From Neurospora crassa OR74A (Eukaryota; Ascomycota; Sordariomycetes; Sordariales; Sordariaceae), in contig NC_026504.1 of NCBI RefSeq assembly GCF_000182925.2, positions 1,178,001 to 1,242,000 of the forward strand: DNA of 64,000 bases. Direction: 5' to 3'. The notes beneath the pieces are model-generated. The model made no database searches, was not told the DNA's origin, and was given only the letters and a program-made list of their open reading frames with translations. Position numbers and translations under genes: made by a program. Below are positions 35,626 to 46,655 of the stretch, in pieces (positions within the stretch are counted from its first letter, which is position 1; each line of letters starts with the position of its first letter).

Positions 35626-36501
35626 ATGAATGCTGACATCATCAACTCCAAACCAAACAGACTTCTCAACCACAAGACCCAAGAAGCCTACTACTCCAAA
35701 ATTGCCGAGCGCTATCTCGCCTTCTGCACCGACGCCGGCGACCGCGACTCTCTCCAAAAGCAGTTCTCCCGTCTAGCCGTCGGCGAGACCACCAGCACTA
35801 ACACGTCGACACCGCTTCTCCCAGCCGGCTCAACATCAACACCGCCATCCTCCTCCTCGTCCCACTCCCACGAAGCTTCCACACCCCAACTTCCCCCACC
35901 CTCCGACCTCTCCCAGATCCTCTCCGCCCTCCGCAAACTCCGTGAAGCCCTCGTCGCCTCCTCACGCCTCGACGACTTCACCGCACAAGTCTACCTTTTC
36001 GCCGTGCGCCTCGGCATTCTCTCTTCCTCCTTCGAGACCTACCTCCCTTCTCTTCTCTACCTCCTGCGCGTCATTCACCGCTCTCCCACGCATCCTTTGA
36101 CGTCCGTCGAATACCACGAGGTTGTCTCGTATCTTGTGCTGGACACAGCCTGTCGCCGGGGAGACCTGGCCGAGGCGTATGCGTTGAGGAATCGGTATAA
36201 ACTGAGAGACCCCAAAGTGGATGCTACGCTGAAAGCGCTGGTGACGGATGATTGGGTGAGTTGGAGACGGACCAAGAGAGCTGTGGATGGGTACAGAGTC
36301 AAGTTGATGGAGTTTGCGGAGCCGGGGATGAGAGGACATGTCCTGAAGGCGTTTGGGAGGGCGTATCTGAGTGTGGGGGTGGAGTATTTGGAGGAGACGA
36401 TGGGGATGAAGTGGGAGGACATGGTGGAGCGATTTGGGGTCGGGTGGGAAATGAACAATGGAAGGGTGGTGATTAGGAAGATTGGGGGGAAGACGCAGTG
36501 A
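35626..36501 (+). CDS. PCI/CSN8-PSMD8-EIF3K-like protein
   Basis: Single exon, 291 residues from ATG 35626 (MNADIINSKPNRLLNHK). Residues 65-105 are a Ser/Thr/Pro-rich low-complexity insert; the rest is helical. The second half (LSALRKLREALVASSRL, then YHEVVSYLVLDTACRRGDLAEAYALRNRY, then GHVLKAFGRAYLSVGVEYLEETMGMKWEDM) has the look of the CSN8/PSMD8/EIF3K branch of PCI-type proteins, which are scaffold subunits of the COP9 signalosome, the proteasome lid and eIF3. I recognise the pattern, not a definite orthologue; this could be the missing CSN8-like subunit or a stand-alone PCI protein. An upstream in-frame ATG at 34978 would add 216 residues of unlikely composition, so it is not chosen. Confidence 0.68.
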   Translation: MNADIINSKPNRLLNHKTQEAYYSKIAERYLAFCTDAGDRDSLQKQFSRLAVGETTSTNTSTPLLPAGSTSTPPSSSSSHSHEASTPQLPPPSDLSQILSALRKLREALVASSRLDDFTAQVYLFAVRLGILSSSFETYLPSLLYLLRVIHRSPTHPLTSVEYHEVVSYLVLDTACRRGDLAEAYALRNRYKLRDPKVDATLKALVTDDWVSWRRTKRAVDGYRVKLMEFAEPGMRGHVLKAFGRAYLSVGVEYLEETMGMKWEDMVERFGVGWEMNNGRVVIRKIGGKTQ

Positions 36502-37082
36502 AGTGGGAGGTAGATTGGATGGTAGTGGCGGTTGAAGTAATGGGAGGGTTATAATGCGGAGGGGGCCTTGAGTTCAGGACACAAACGGGGGTGAGGCCGT
36601 GGGTGGTGAAAGCCCGAGGATGGGATAAGAAGTGGATCACGGCTCAGGAGATGTTGCGAGTTGGCGAGCGTGCTTTCATTATGGTGCGCTACATTTATAC
36701 TTGATACCCCTTTTTATTTGCTATTACGTCTGAGGCTTCGTACAAGTCGAGGTGCAGGGCTGTTGGTTGTGCGACTGCACTGAGCTCCTGGTGTATTTTT
36801 GTTGCCAGTTATCATTGGTTTCTTCATATCAGTTGCCGTCCTACGATCCTACAAGGACAAGCAGCCGATTTAACCGACAGCACACGTGGGGAGGGGGTTG
36901 ACTTCAAGCTTGCTCGCTCGATGAGTGAGGGGTTACACAAGCATTGTATAGCGGTACTTGATCGAAGTTGCCGTGGTATTAACATTTCATTATATCATAT
37001 CTTTTGCTTCATGCATATCCAAGGCCCGTCACTTCATCATGACCATTACATTATACAGTATTTCCCAAACCCTAATCACCTC
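36502..37082. other. Convergent intergenic region, PCI-like and CFEM genes
   Basis: Both neighbours end here. G-rich just after the PCI-like stop. Nothing else seen. Confidence 0.5.
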
Positions 37083-37813
37083 TTAAAGGAGGGCAACGGC
37101 AGCCATGAGGCCACCAATGGCACCAAGACCGGCAGCGGCAGTCTGTCTGGGGCCGGGGTTGCTGGTGTGAGTGCTGGTAGCCGCGCTGCTGGCAGCGCTC
37201 TCAATGCTGCTAACGGCCGAGGACAAGGCGGCGCTGTTGGAACCAGTGACAGTAGTGGCAGCAGCGGTACCGGTACCGGTGGTGACGACGGCGGTAGCGG
37301 AAGCGCTGCCACCGGTGGTGGCGGTGGCAGCGACGGTCGCGCAGGTGGCCTTGGTAGGGAAGTTTGTGGCACCGTTGTTCTTGCAGAACTATTTCAAGGT
37401 GATGTTAGAAGCCTGATCTGACCTGCTTCGCGATGATCCAGATGTATATTGGAGGACGTCGAAAACTTACGGTGGAAGCGAAACCGGCGGCAGCATCAAG
37501 CTCGCTGGCCGAGCACTTCGACAGAAGGCAGCATTGGATGTCCTTGATGAAGGTCTCGTCCGTGCAGATGCACTTGGGGTCGCGACCGCAGTTACCGATG
37601 CCGTTGGTGAGGTAAGGGGTGGCACATTCGGTCTGTTTGTTTATGGGTTGTTAATAATGTTCATTCCGTTCTTCAATGGACCTAGATCAAAAGACAGGAG
37701 GCGAAGAAGGTGGAAATTGGTAAACTTACAGCGCAAGGTGGGAGGTTACCAAGGTCCTGGGCAGCAGCGAAGCTGGCGAAAGCGAGGGAGAAAAGGGCAG
37801 CGGTGACCTTCAT
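37083..37813 (-). CDS. CFEM-domain GPI-anchored cell-surface protein
   Basis: Three exons, 37813-37730, 37632-37471 and 37388-37083 (introns 97 and 82 bp), encode 183 residues. Signal peptide at 1-18 (MKVTAALFSLAFASFAAA). The CFEM domain follows: cysteines in PPCATEC, GNCGRD, PKCIC, QCC, SKC and TFC keep the family spacing, and the Asp just before the CxC pair (DPKCIC) is the residue known to ligate haem iron in Candida Csa2/Rbt5-type CFEM proteins. After residue 90 comes a Ser/Thr/Ala-rich stalk, then SNPGPRQTAAAGLG and a hydrophobic end without basic residues, a typical GPI-anchor signal. Known CFEM proteins act in haem uptake, wall structure or host interaction; the role here is inferred. 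Divergent from the MFS gene across 1.7 kb. Confidence 0.9.
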
Positions 37814-39544
37814 GTTTGCGGTGTTTGTGGTGGTGATGATGGTGTTTTGGTGGTTGGATTGGACGTTATTATGAAAAGAGGAAACGGAGCAGGATGAATC
37901 ACAAGAAGAGAGACAAGAAGAAGAAGCAGAATGTACAACACGATCGGGAATGGGCATTCTCGTCATATATGTCACTCTCTCTCCTCCAATTGGCGATGTC
38001 CATTGAAGAGGCGCCAATCAACGCCCCTAGAGTGGTAGCGATGGCCGCGAACCCCTGGCAGCTCGCCTGGCCACTCGATCCAAGCCAGGATGGAGGAGGT
38101 ACCTGATCACAGTGGTAACACTAGTGGAAGCCAATGAGAAGCTTGAATTGAGCTAAGCAACGTGGTGAGAGATCAGGCAGCCGTTGTGTTGGAACTCGCT
38201 CGGTTCCTTTTCAAAAAGGTAAAATGTGTTTAATGTGTATTTACCCGCCCCTTAAACTTTGTACACTACACTAGAACGGAGGACGTCAGCCGTGTTACCT
38301 GGAAACCTTAACTGTGTATTTCCGATAATGTTGTGGTGGAAAACAGGAAAGCAAAGGAAAGCGAACCCACAATGACCACTGGAACTGCTGATCGGGCCCG
38401 GAGTTACTCCCTCGAACGTCTCACCTCGTAGGGATCTTAGTCATTGATAGGAGACCAGCTGGAATCCGATCTTCGGTATGATCTGAGCTTGGCTGTGTCT
38501 GCTTAGCCGCAGTTTCCTCGAAGCCAAAAGGATTGTCTCTACGCATTTGGTAAACCTCGGCGCAGTTTGTTCCCCGTTCTTTTCAAACCTCGAGAATCGC
38601 AACTATCCGCAAAGTACTCCAAAAACTATCTGTTGAAAAGCTTACAAGCAACCATCAACATCACCACTACACTACTACCAGGGTGCCCACGTGCCGGGTT
38701 ATGCCCTGTTCATCATCGGGGAAGATGATGGACACCAACTCCGCTGCACACAGCGCCAATAGAACGGTGGCGAGAGCCCACAACAAACCAAAGTCAAGCT
38801 TTCAGGGGCTGGTTCCGGGGTCGGTGCAGTCCCCAGATTCTTTGTCGCGGGTTGCTGATCATCCGAGGCTGAATCAAATAGGTTGAGAAACCGCAGTCGG
38901 TCAAGATGGCGGTGGGTTGAGTTGGCTGTCAAGCACTTTATGGGTATTGACAAAGCGAACATAACTGCCTCGATGGGAGAAGAGCGGTATCTCGAAAAGT
39001 AAAACTAAAATCATGGCGTTGGGAACCATCACCAGATCCGGCACTCTCAAGAGATTTTGGTGGCTGACATCGGCGATACTTTTCCCGCCAAGACACACTG
39101 ACACTCGGTGATATTGGCCAGTAAGCTCCGAAGCAGGCGTGTGAAAAGCCCTGGAAAAGGTAACCTTGGGTTTCAACAGCTAGCTGGACGACCAGTCAGA
39201 GGCAGTTCTCATCTCCTCGAAATTTCCACTGCCTCTTGACTGCGCCCAACTCGTTGGTCACCATCCACTTGTCAAAGCCAGATCAACACTTGCTTACGTG
39301 CAAGTAGACGAGGCACTGTCGACATTCATTCTCGCATTTGCTTATCTCATTGTGATTTTTGGGCGGGTTTCATTGCTTCAGTTCAGCTACCTTGTCGGCA
39401 CGAGCCGCGACCCAAACAACCAGTCGGTCTTGATCGCGATGCCACTTACACCTTGAAAGCTTCTTGTGCTCTTTATCCAACTTGTTACACACACTGAATC
39501 CTACCCGTAGAGGTACCCAGACGTGTCAGAGACCGAGGCACAAG
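37814..39544. promoter_or_regulatory. 1.7 kb divergent region, CFEM protein and MFS transporter
   Basis: Promoters of both genes. I looked for 5S rRNA and tRNA signatures around 38.3-38.5 kb and found none that hold. No coding frame supported. Confidence 0.5.
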
Positions 39545-41572
39545 ATGGGATTGGGAATTCTCGAGGACCGAGTCCTTGAACATGTCCCTGGTGTGTGAAG
39601 ATGTTCATAGTTTCCGACTGAAGCCCTCAGCAACTCGGACGACCTGTGTACTAACTAGCCAATCTATCAGGGACAACACAGTATTTCGATGACCCAGAGA
39701 GACCACAATATGCCACCGACGGCGCCCATGAACATCTCAAGTGCGACCGAAGCGGCCCAGTGCCCATCGTCCTGGTCCCTCAACCAACAGATGATCCAAA
39801 TGATCCTTTGAACTGGCCGCTCTGGCGCCGCGACCTCATCACCCTCGTCCTCTCCATCACTTCGGTCTTCGCCACCGCCTTAGGCCCTATCCTCGCTGCC
39901 GACACTGTTCTCCTTGTCAGCACCCTCAAAGACGTCACCTTTGTCAAGGCTTCCCTCCTCACTGGTTACTTCCTCCTTGGTTGCGGCGCGAGCGCCTTCC
40001 TCTTTGTCCCGTCCAGTCGTATATGGGGCAAAAGACATCTGTTTGTCTTAGGCACAATTCTATTGATTGTCACCAGCATTTGGACAGCTGCTTCGGGAAA
40101 TAAGAGCTACACGAACTTTCTATGGTCGAGGATCTTCCAGGGCGTTGCGGCCGCCCCCTTCGAATCCCTCGTCAACGCGGCCGTCGGCGACCTGTACTTT
40201 GTCCACGAGCGTGGCAAGCGCATGGCCTTCACCAACCTGGCTGTCTTTGGCGGTGCCTTCTTCACTCCCATTCTTGTCGGCAAGATCAGCAACGACATGG
40301 GCTGGCAATGGACCTTTTGGTTTGTCGCCATCTTCTCCGGCGTATGTCTCCCGGCCGTCTACTTGTTCTGTCCCGAGACCGCCTACCGTCGTGACCCGAC
40401 ACCGCGCTTCTCGGCAACGAAGAAAGACGATGATGATGCCCCCCAAAAAGATCGTGGGCTTGACCAGGAGCAGGACCAGGAACTCAAACAACACCCAGCT
40501 GCTCCCTCCCACCAAACCTCCACCGACAGCACCACCGCCCCCAAGGACGAAGAACACATCCATACCGCAACCGAAGCCCCGGCCTCCACAACTGGCGCTC
40601 CCACCACCACCACCACCACCCCACCAAAAGCCACATTCCTCCAATCCCTCGCCCTCTTCAACGGCCGCAAATCCTCCGACTCCTTCTGGAAACTCACCCT
40701 CCGGCCCCTCCCCCTCCTCCTGCACCCGGCCTTCCTCTGGGCCTGTCTAATCCAAGGCCTTCTCATCGGCTGGACCGTCTTCATCGGCGTGCTCATGGCC
40801 TTCTTCTTCATCTCCGTTCCCTTGTGGTGGGACGAAGTACAAACGGGGTACGCCTACACCGGTGCCTTTGTCGGGGCATTGATCGGCTTCGCTGTCGCTG
40901 GTGGACTATCGGATTGGTCGGCGCGGCTGATGACCAAGTGGAACGGGGGTGTCTATGAGCCGGAATTCAGGCTGGTTTTGGTGATTCCGCAGATGGTGCT
41001 GGGGTGTGCGGGGCTGTATGGGTTTGGGATTACGTTGGATGGGATGTTGTACGGCAAGTATCATTATGCGGTGCCCTTGACTTTCTTTGGACTGGAGGTT
41101 GCGGGGATGGTGATTGGTGCGGTGGCGGGGAGTCTTTATATTGTCGATGCGTATCGTGAGTATCTCTTCTTCTTCTTGTTGTGCTGCTGGAGTGGTGGTT
41201 TTTGGGTGGCGAGACTTTTTTTGGCTGGTGTACTGATTGCTGACTGACTTGACTTTCAAAAAACAGGTGACATCGTGATTGAAGGCTTTACGGCGATGAT
41301 CATCTTCAAGAACTTCTTCAGCTTCGCGTTGACGTTCAAGGCGTGGCCTTGGCTCATCCAGAGCAGTGTTAAAGCTGCGAAGATCTTCAATGCCTTGGGA
41401 AGTGTGCAGCTGGTTGTTTGCTTGCTCACCATTCCGCTGTGTAAGTTGATCGAACAACTTTGGAACGTGGATGGACCACTTACTGATTTTTTGATGCTCA
41501 GATATCTACGGAAAGCGTTTGCGCAGCTTCTCTTATCGCCATGACATCCTGGAACTTTGCCATTTGCGATAG
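39545..41572 (+). CDS. MFS drug:H+ antiporter-like transporter (DHA1 type)
   Basis: Four exons, 39545-39590, 39671-41155, 41267-41440 and 41502-41572, give 591 residues with matching phases. The first exon encodes MGLGILEDRVLEHVPG, which runs into TTQYFDDPERP, a start I know from fungal MFS proteins. DPNDPLNWPLWRRD precedes the first helix, as in fungal DHA1-type carriers. Twelve helices are expected: six before residue 240 (with SSRIWGKRHLF between helices 2 and 3 in the place of the family G-x-x-x-D-R/K-x-G-R-R/K signature) and six after 340. The central loop is long, acidic, then Thr/Pro/His-rich, and faces the cytosol by family topology. The last exon adds a short basic C-terminus (IYGKRLRSFSYRHD). 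Substrate unknown; no metabolite cluster genes stand next to it. Converges on the phosphatase-like gene. Confidence 0.9.
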
Positions 41573-41902
41573 CCGGCTGGTGGCACCATTATAGTATACG
41601 ATTTAATCTTTAATATGATACCCTCGTTTTTTGTGTTGTACACAGTGATGGAAGAGAAGATGTGGAGAAGTGTACACGAAGGATTCTCTGGGTATGAGAC
41701 ACTCGCAGGAATGAAATACACAATCACTTCGTCCCTTACGGCCATCAACATCATTCAAAAATCTTCATTTGATTTCATCTCAAGCGGGTAGCTGCTGTGC
41801 ACTCGCTGAACTCCCCCCTTTTGCTTGCTATTTTCTCATAACATATCATGTCATCATATCAGCATCAACTTCGACAACTAACCCCCCATCGTCCCCTCCA
41901 AT
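41573..41902. other. Short convergent intergenic region
   Basis: 330 bp between the stops of the MFS gene and the phosphatase-like gene; only untranslated ends expected. Confidence 0.6.
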
Positions 41903-43415
41903 TTAAGCCTTCTGAGTAGACGAAGTATCCGAAAAGCTAGTCTTGCCAGCCGGAACCTGGAAAACTTCACTGGGATCCTGCTTTCTCCTCTTGGTCAACC
42001 TCAGGCCACCTACGCCCAAGATCAGAGCCTGCAGACCAAGCACCACACCCAGGGTAACCATAGCACCAATAACACCAGCAACAGCATTGCTCATTCCATT
42101 GCCACTCTTAGCAGCAGCAGCAACACCAGCGGACTCGGCAGGGTAGTAATCAGCGCACTGTCCCGTCTTCTCTCCACAAGCATTGCACCATTCCTTGCTG
42201 CCTCCCTCGAGCGCAATCTTGTTCATCTCGCTCACAAAAGTCGTCCACGGCAACTCCGTCTTGTCCTGGCCGAACAAGGGGTATACCTTGGCGGGGTTGC
42301 TGTCCGAGGCAGTACCATTGGCGAACAAGAAACGGACAAAGACCTCGTTCTCCGAAGGAGAAGAGGAAGACGAAGTAGTAAACAGCTCAAAAGTCATGGA
42401 GCTGGCATAATCGACAATGGCGGTAAAGTCCGACGACACGGCAGGGAGCTGAGAGAGGCCGAAGAAGGAGCCGAAAGTGCCGTAGGGGCCGAATTGGATG
42501 TTGAGCTTTTGAGAAGAAGAAGAAGAGATGGAGGAGTTGAGGGTGGAGACAATGTGCGAGGCCAGGACGGAGCCGGCGACGGCGCGGATGGGCGAGGAGG
42601 CGTTGTAGCCGAGACCGAACTCGTGGATGTTGGCAAGGTCGGAGAGGGTTTGGAGGTTAGAAGGGGTGAGAAGGTTGGAGGAAGGGATGGAGGTGTTGTG
42701 GATGGTGGAGACGTGGATGTAGTCGAAGACTGTTGACGGTTAGCTTCAGGCGAATAGGCTGAGGGGAGGAGTAAAATGAGTACGTACTGCTATAAGCGTT
42801 CTTGAAGGTGGCACTTTCGCTGGGGAAGGTTGACTCATAAACAGGCAACAGGCTCTGGTAGAACTCCTTGGTACTCCCCAGAAGCTCGAAGTACTCCTTG
42901 CTCTGGTAATACGCCTGGCTGCTGTTCACGGCAGCTGGACACCCGCTGTTTCCCTGCAGCCAGGCACTAGACTCGGCCTGATTGCTGCCGCGGCTCGTCA
43001 CTGTCGCAGAGTTGACGGGAATATACTGGTACCCGCTCAGAGGAGCTTCGATCGTGGTGCCATTGGCGAGCTTCTGAGAGTTGACAGAGCCAGCAGGAGG
43101 GTACAAGCCCTGGAGGAAAAAGCCAGCACTACCCTGGAGAACATTGTCGGCGGGCGCAGTGACGGCAAGCTCAGTGAGATCGGCGAGGTCGGACGAGATG
43201 CCGTTGATGCGGGTGGAGGACTTCTCGTCGATGTAGCGGGAGCGGTACCAAGAGCCGGAGAGGTAGACTTGCTCAGCACCGAGAGCAGTAAGCTTCGTTG
43301 GAGAGTAGGCCTTGGTGGTGCGGTCACCGTGACGGCTGAAGATGTAGGCACCGAGGATGGTCTCGGCAGCCGTAGCCGCGGGGATGGAGGCGAGAAGTAG
43401 AGCCTTGGTGTGCAT
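41903..43415 (-). CDS. Membrane-anchored histidine-acid-phosphatase-like protein
   Basis: Two exons, 43415-42788 and 42729-41903 (58 bp intron), encode 484 residues. Signal peptide at about 1-17 (MHTKALLLASIPAATAA). The histidine phosphatase signature is FSRHGDRTTK, with the nucleophile H29 and R28, R32. The rest of the fold is consistent with the family (several N-glycosylation sites NSS, NGT, NAS, NTS). Family members have an HD proton-donor pair near the C-terminal third; here the matching region reads NIQFGPYGTFGSFFGL and no HD pair occurs anywhere in the protein. A single membrane helix (about 426-452, AVAGVIGAMVTLGVVLGLQAL) is followed by a basic stop-transfer LTKRRK and a short cytosolic tail, so it is a type I surface or vacuolar membrane protein. 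Activity is therefore uncertain. Confidence 0.88.
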
Positions 43416-44575
43416 GGTGACCGACGGGTAATATTATCCCGAACTTCCGAGATGTAATGACCTATGCGATGGATGAGACCCCCAGTGAAAGGCTTGGACA
43501 AGAAGAGGAGAGGAACAGTCTCTTGAAGCCCTTGGCAGAGAAGTTTTATTTAAGCTGTCCTAGAGACTTCAACCCACGATAAGAAAGAGATACTATCATG
43601 TTCTTGCCCCTCATGTTCAACCAATGATCGACACAGTGGGGGATGGAAACACAGCATGGTAAGCATGGCCAACCCCACTTGGAAAGCTTCCATGTTTTGG
43701 GCATCGAACACGGATATAACTTCTTTCTTTTGTCAAGTGCCAGTGGACGAGAAACAGAAAGAGTGGACAGCAGGTGCCACTGAGGAGGAGTCTGGAGATG
43801 CAGGTGCTGGCAGGGGGTGGCCAACGATGGAGGACTTCCTCGGGGCATGCTGTGTTTCTCCGCTGGAGCTATCAAGGTGTTGATGATACGACCTTGGAAG
43901 CTGGCTAGCTCGGGATGTGTGTGGTGGTGTAAACAGCGATGAATCATCACTTTGATGGTAGCAAAATACACTATACTACAAGTATAGAACAATAAAGTAC
44001 CGCGGAGAAAGGATTGGTCTGTTATCTACACCACGCATCAGCAGATCTGAAAGTAAACAAAAGACACTCGACAACATCCACATCATTTCTGGACCGCAAA
44101 CGTAGAATCCCAGTAGATAAGCCCTATAAATCTTGTCAACGGCCCTGACTAACAGGTACTCTCTGGTGGTGGGGTATGTGATCGCGCTCGCCCGTTAAGA
44201 TTTTTAATGGCAAGGTACCTACCGCCCCTCCCCGCCACCCCCGGCCGAACTGCCGGCAGCGATAAGAGACAGTCAAGGCCCGATGTGCATCATGAACTTG
44301 GCTCGGCCCGGAGACACCCGGAACTCACACCTCACAAACTCGACCGATGCCCGTCATTGTAGATGCCCGTGGTTTGTCTGTAAATTTTCTTCGAGGATCT
44401 TTGTTTGATTTGCCTGATATAACACCGAACTCGTCACCAGTAGCAGAGAAATATGCAATCACTGAGCACGCCTGCTCCGACCCGAACGCCTTGCAATCAT
44501 GCTGTCGTGGCATGGCCCGATGGTATCACAAACGCTCCAGTGTGACAAACTGAGGACATTTTCGAACTCCCATGC
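43416..44575. other. 1.16 kb upstream of the phosphatase-like gene
   Basis: Promoter of the phosphatase-like gene and 3' end of the dienoyl-CoA reductase gene. No reading frame with protein character. Confidence 0.5.
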
Positions 44576-45649
44576 TTAAAGCTTGGACTTTTGCTTTCTC
44601 CCGTCTTTCAGGTTTTTGCTGATCTGGCCAGTAAACAGGAAGTCGGGATACTCCATGCCTTCGTCAATGCCAATGTCGTTTCCTCCCTGTCGCCTCCAGC
44701 CAGCGCCATCAACGACGAGAGTGGTACCATTGACATAGTTACCGGCATCACTGAATAGGTAAACAGTGGCGTCAGCGATATCACGGCGGCTTCCCCATCT
44801 GCCGCTGGGAACAGCCTTGGTCATCTTCTTCTTGTCGACAGCGCTGCTGGCCAGGCGCTCCATACCCTCGGTACCTTCAATGGCACCGGGAGCAATCACG
44901 TTGGCAGTGACACCGTAGGGGCCGTATTCAAGAGAGACGCTGGCCATGAGGGAATCCACGGCGGCCTTGGCAGCGGACACATGGGCCTGCAGGGGCATGC
45001 CTGAGTAGTGGAAGGTAGCGGAAACCGAGATGATGCGACCGCCAGTGAGGCCATTTGGGTTGGGGTTCGGGTTCCTGGCAGCCGACTCGATGAGGTAAGG
45101 AATAGTGGCCTTGACGGTGTTGAAAGTACCAATGGTGTCGATGTCGATCACAGTCTTGAAGGCGTTAGGGCTCAACCCGGAAATAGGAGCAATGAAGTTT
45201 CCAGCGGCACCAGCGATGACAAAGTCGATGGCTCCCAGCTCCTTGACGCACCGCTCAGCGGCCGCCTTGAGGTTGTCGAACTGTGAACTCAGTCAGCGAG
45301 ACTATTTCAAGTGTGATTCATCCAAGCAACAACACTCACATTCCTGACATCGACATTGCCAATGCCAATGACACGAGCTCCGGAGCGGACCTTGGCGATG
45401 TCTTTGGCAGCTTTCTCAGTCTTCTCTGGGTTGCGACCAATGATGCATGCGTCCGCTCCCAGATGGACCATAGCGCGAGTTTGCGCACTGCAGATGGTGC
45501 CGGCACCACCGGTGACGAAGACAACCCGGTTGGCTGTGGTGATGATTGTTAGCGACACTGTGATCTCTGCACAAATAGTACCTCCGAGACTTACCAAAGA
45601 TGCCGGGTGCCCATACGGAGCTGAGATATTCTGACTTTGGGACACTCAT
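44576..45649 (-). CDS. Peroxisomal 2,4-dienoyl-CoA reductase (SPS19/DECR2-like)
   Basis: Three exons, 45649-45595, 45533-45340 and 45280-44576 (introns 61 and 59 bp), encode 317 residues. It should reduce 2,4-dienoyl-CoA with NADPH so that unsaturated fatty acids can complete beta-oxidation. Seen: N-terminal SSVWAPGIFANRVVFVTGG typical of this SDR branch, cofactor loop TGGAGTIC, GRN after beta-2 for NADPH, AGAAGNF in place of NNAG, and LQAHVSAAKAAVDSLMAS where the usual catalytic Tyr of SDRs is absent, as in known DECR enzymes. The protein ends in SKL, a perfect PTS1 peroxisome signal. Divergent from the Rad60-like gene; a CCTCGG hexamer lies about 480 bp upstream (46126-46131), equal to the core recognised by the Far fatty-acid regulators of Aspergillus, though a hexamer is weak evidence. 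Confidence 0.93.
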
Positions 45650-46655
45650 GTTGGAGGTGGGTGATATTGACCGCCGATGGAAAATATTATCACTAACAAA
45701 TAATGGCTGTTGATGTTGCTGATGGAAGTAGTCAAGTAAGGTAGAGAGGTAGATAGGCAAGCAACCGAGATGGGTAGAGGTAGAAGACAGAAACAGATGG
45801 GGTATAGAAGACAACCAGATTATCGAGATGAGACTCCAAGGAGGACCTTCAACACCACGTACACCGTTTCATTTGTTCCTTTTGGCGAGTTGCGAACTAA
45901 GTCTAGTGCATGGGGCCAGACGGGTGTTCGAGAAGGGATCTCCATCTTTGCCCCGTCCGCGGGTGGTGGTGGACTCGTTGTGCCCTGGTGGTCACTCGGC
46001 TCCTCAGTGTCAGTTACCTACCGGCGCTGTCACTTCCTGATCAACTGAAGCGTCGGCGCTCGCTCAGGACTCGTTCAGGGCAGCTTCAGTTGCCGGCGGT
46101 ACCTCCCTTCACAGTACGCGGTTTACCTCGGCTAAGACCCACCTTTTTTTTCCCTAGGTTTCTCCAGACGGGACTGGCCCAGCCTTGCAGTCCCCCACAC
46201 GCCCCGCAGCACTGTCTGTTTAGTGACCACACTGTGCGCCGCCCAGCGAAAGTTCGGATGGTCTGCCGTTAGCGGATCGCATTTTGCGCCGGGGTTGCAC
46301 CAACGCCTTCTTTTTTTGTCCAGCCTCGTCTTCTTTGATTCACGATATCTTCAACCTAACAGCCGCCCTTCGTCTATACATGGACAATTGTACGGACCTG
46401 CACGTCCGAATTTTCGACGCGACTATAAACAAGCTTTGAAAACAAGCAACAACCGATCTCTCGCTTCTCCCTTGAACAACAATCAATCCATCACCACCAC
46501 CCTGTTGGTCATCCCACTTTCCCGTTTTCTCTGCGCACCCGAACCGCATCTACATATTACACTAGGTTTGCGATTCATAACTGCGCACCACCTCACTCTC
46601 ACATTTCTTTGCACACACCAATCTCTCAAACGTAGCACATCACCACTTGCCCACC
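45650..46655. promoter_or_regulatory. Divergent promoter region, dienoyl-CoA reductase and Rad60-like
   Basis: Both genes start outward. Contains CCTCGG at 46126-46131 and pyrimidine-rich leader sequence toward the Rad60-like start. No gene seen. Confidence 0.5.

Noticed and set aside
37076-37372. 98-codon Pro/Leu-rich frame on the - strand
   Set aside because: Alternative frame of the third exon of the CFEM gene; the spliced CFEM frame has the signal peptide, cysteines and anchor.
38340-38480. Possible dispersed 5S rRNA gene
   Set aside because: Checked against remembered landmarks of Neurospora 5S (ACATACGACCATA start, GGTGGGTGACC); neither is present.
40067-40750. 227-codon Pro/Ser-rich frame inside the MFS gene
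   Set aside because: Same-strand shadow in another frame; the MFS frame has the membrane helices.
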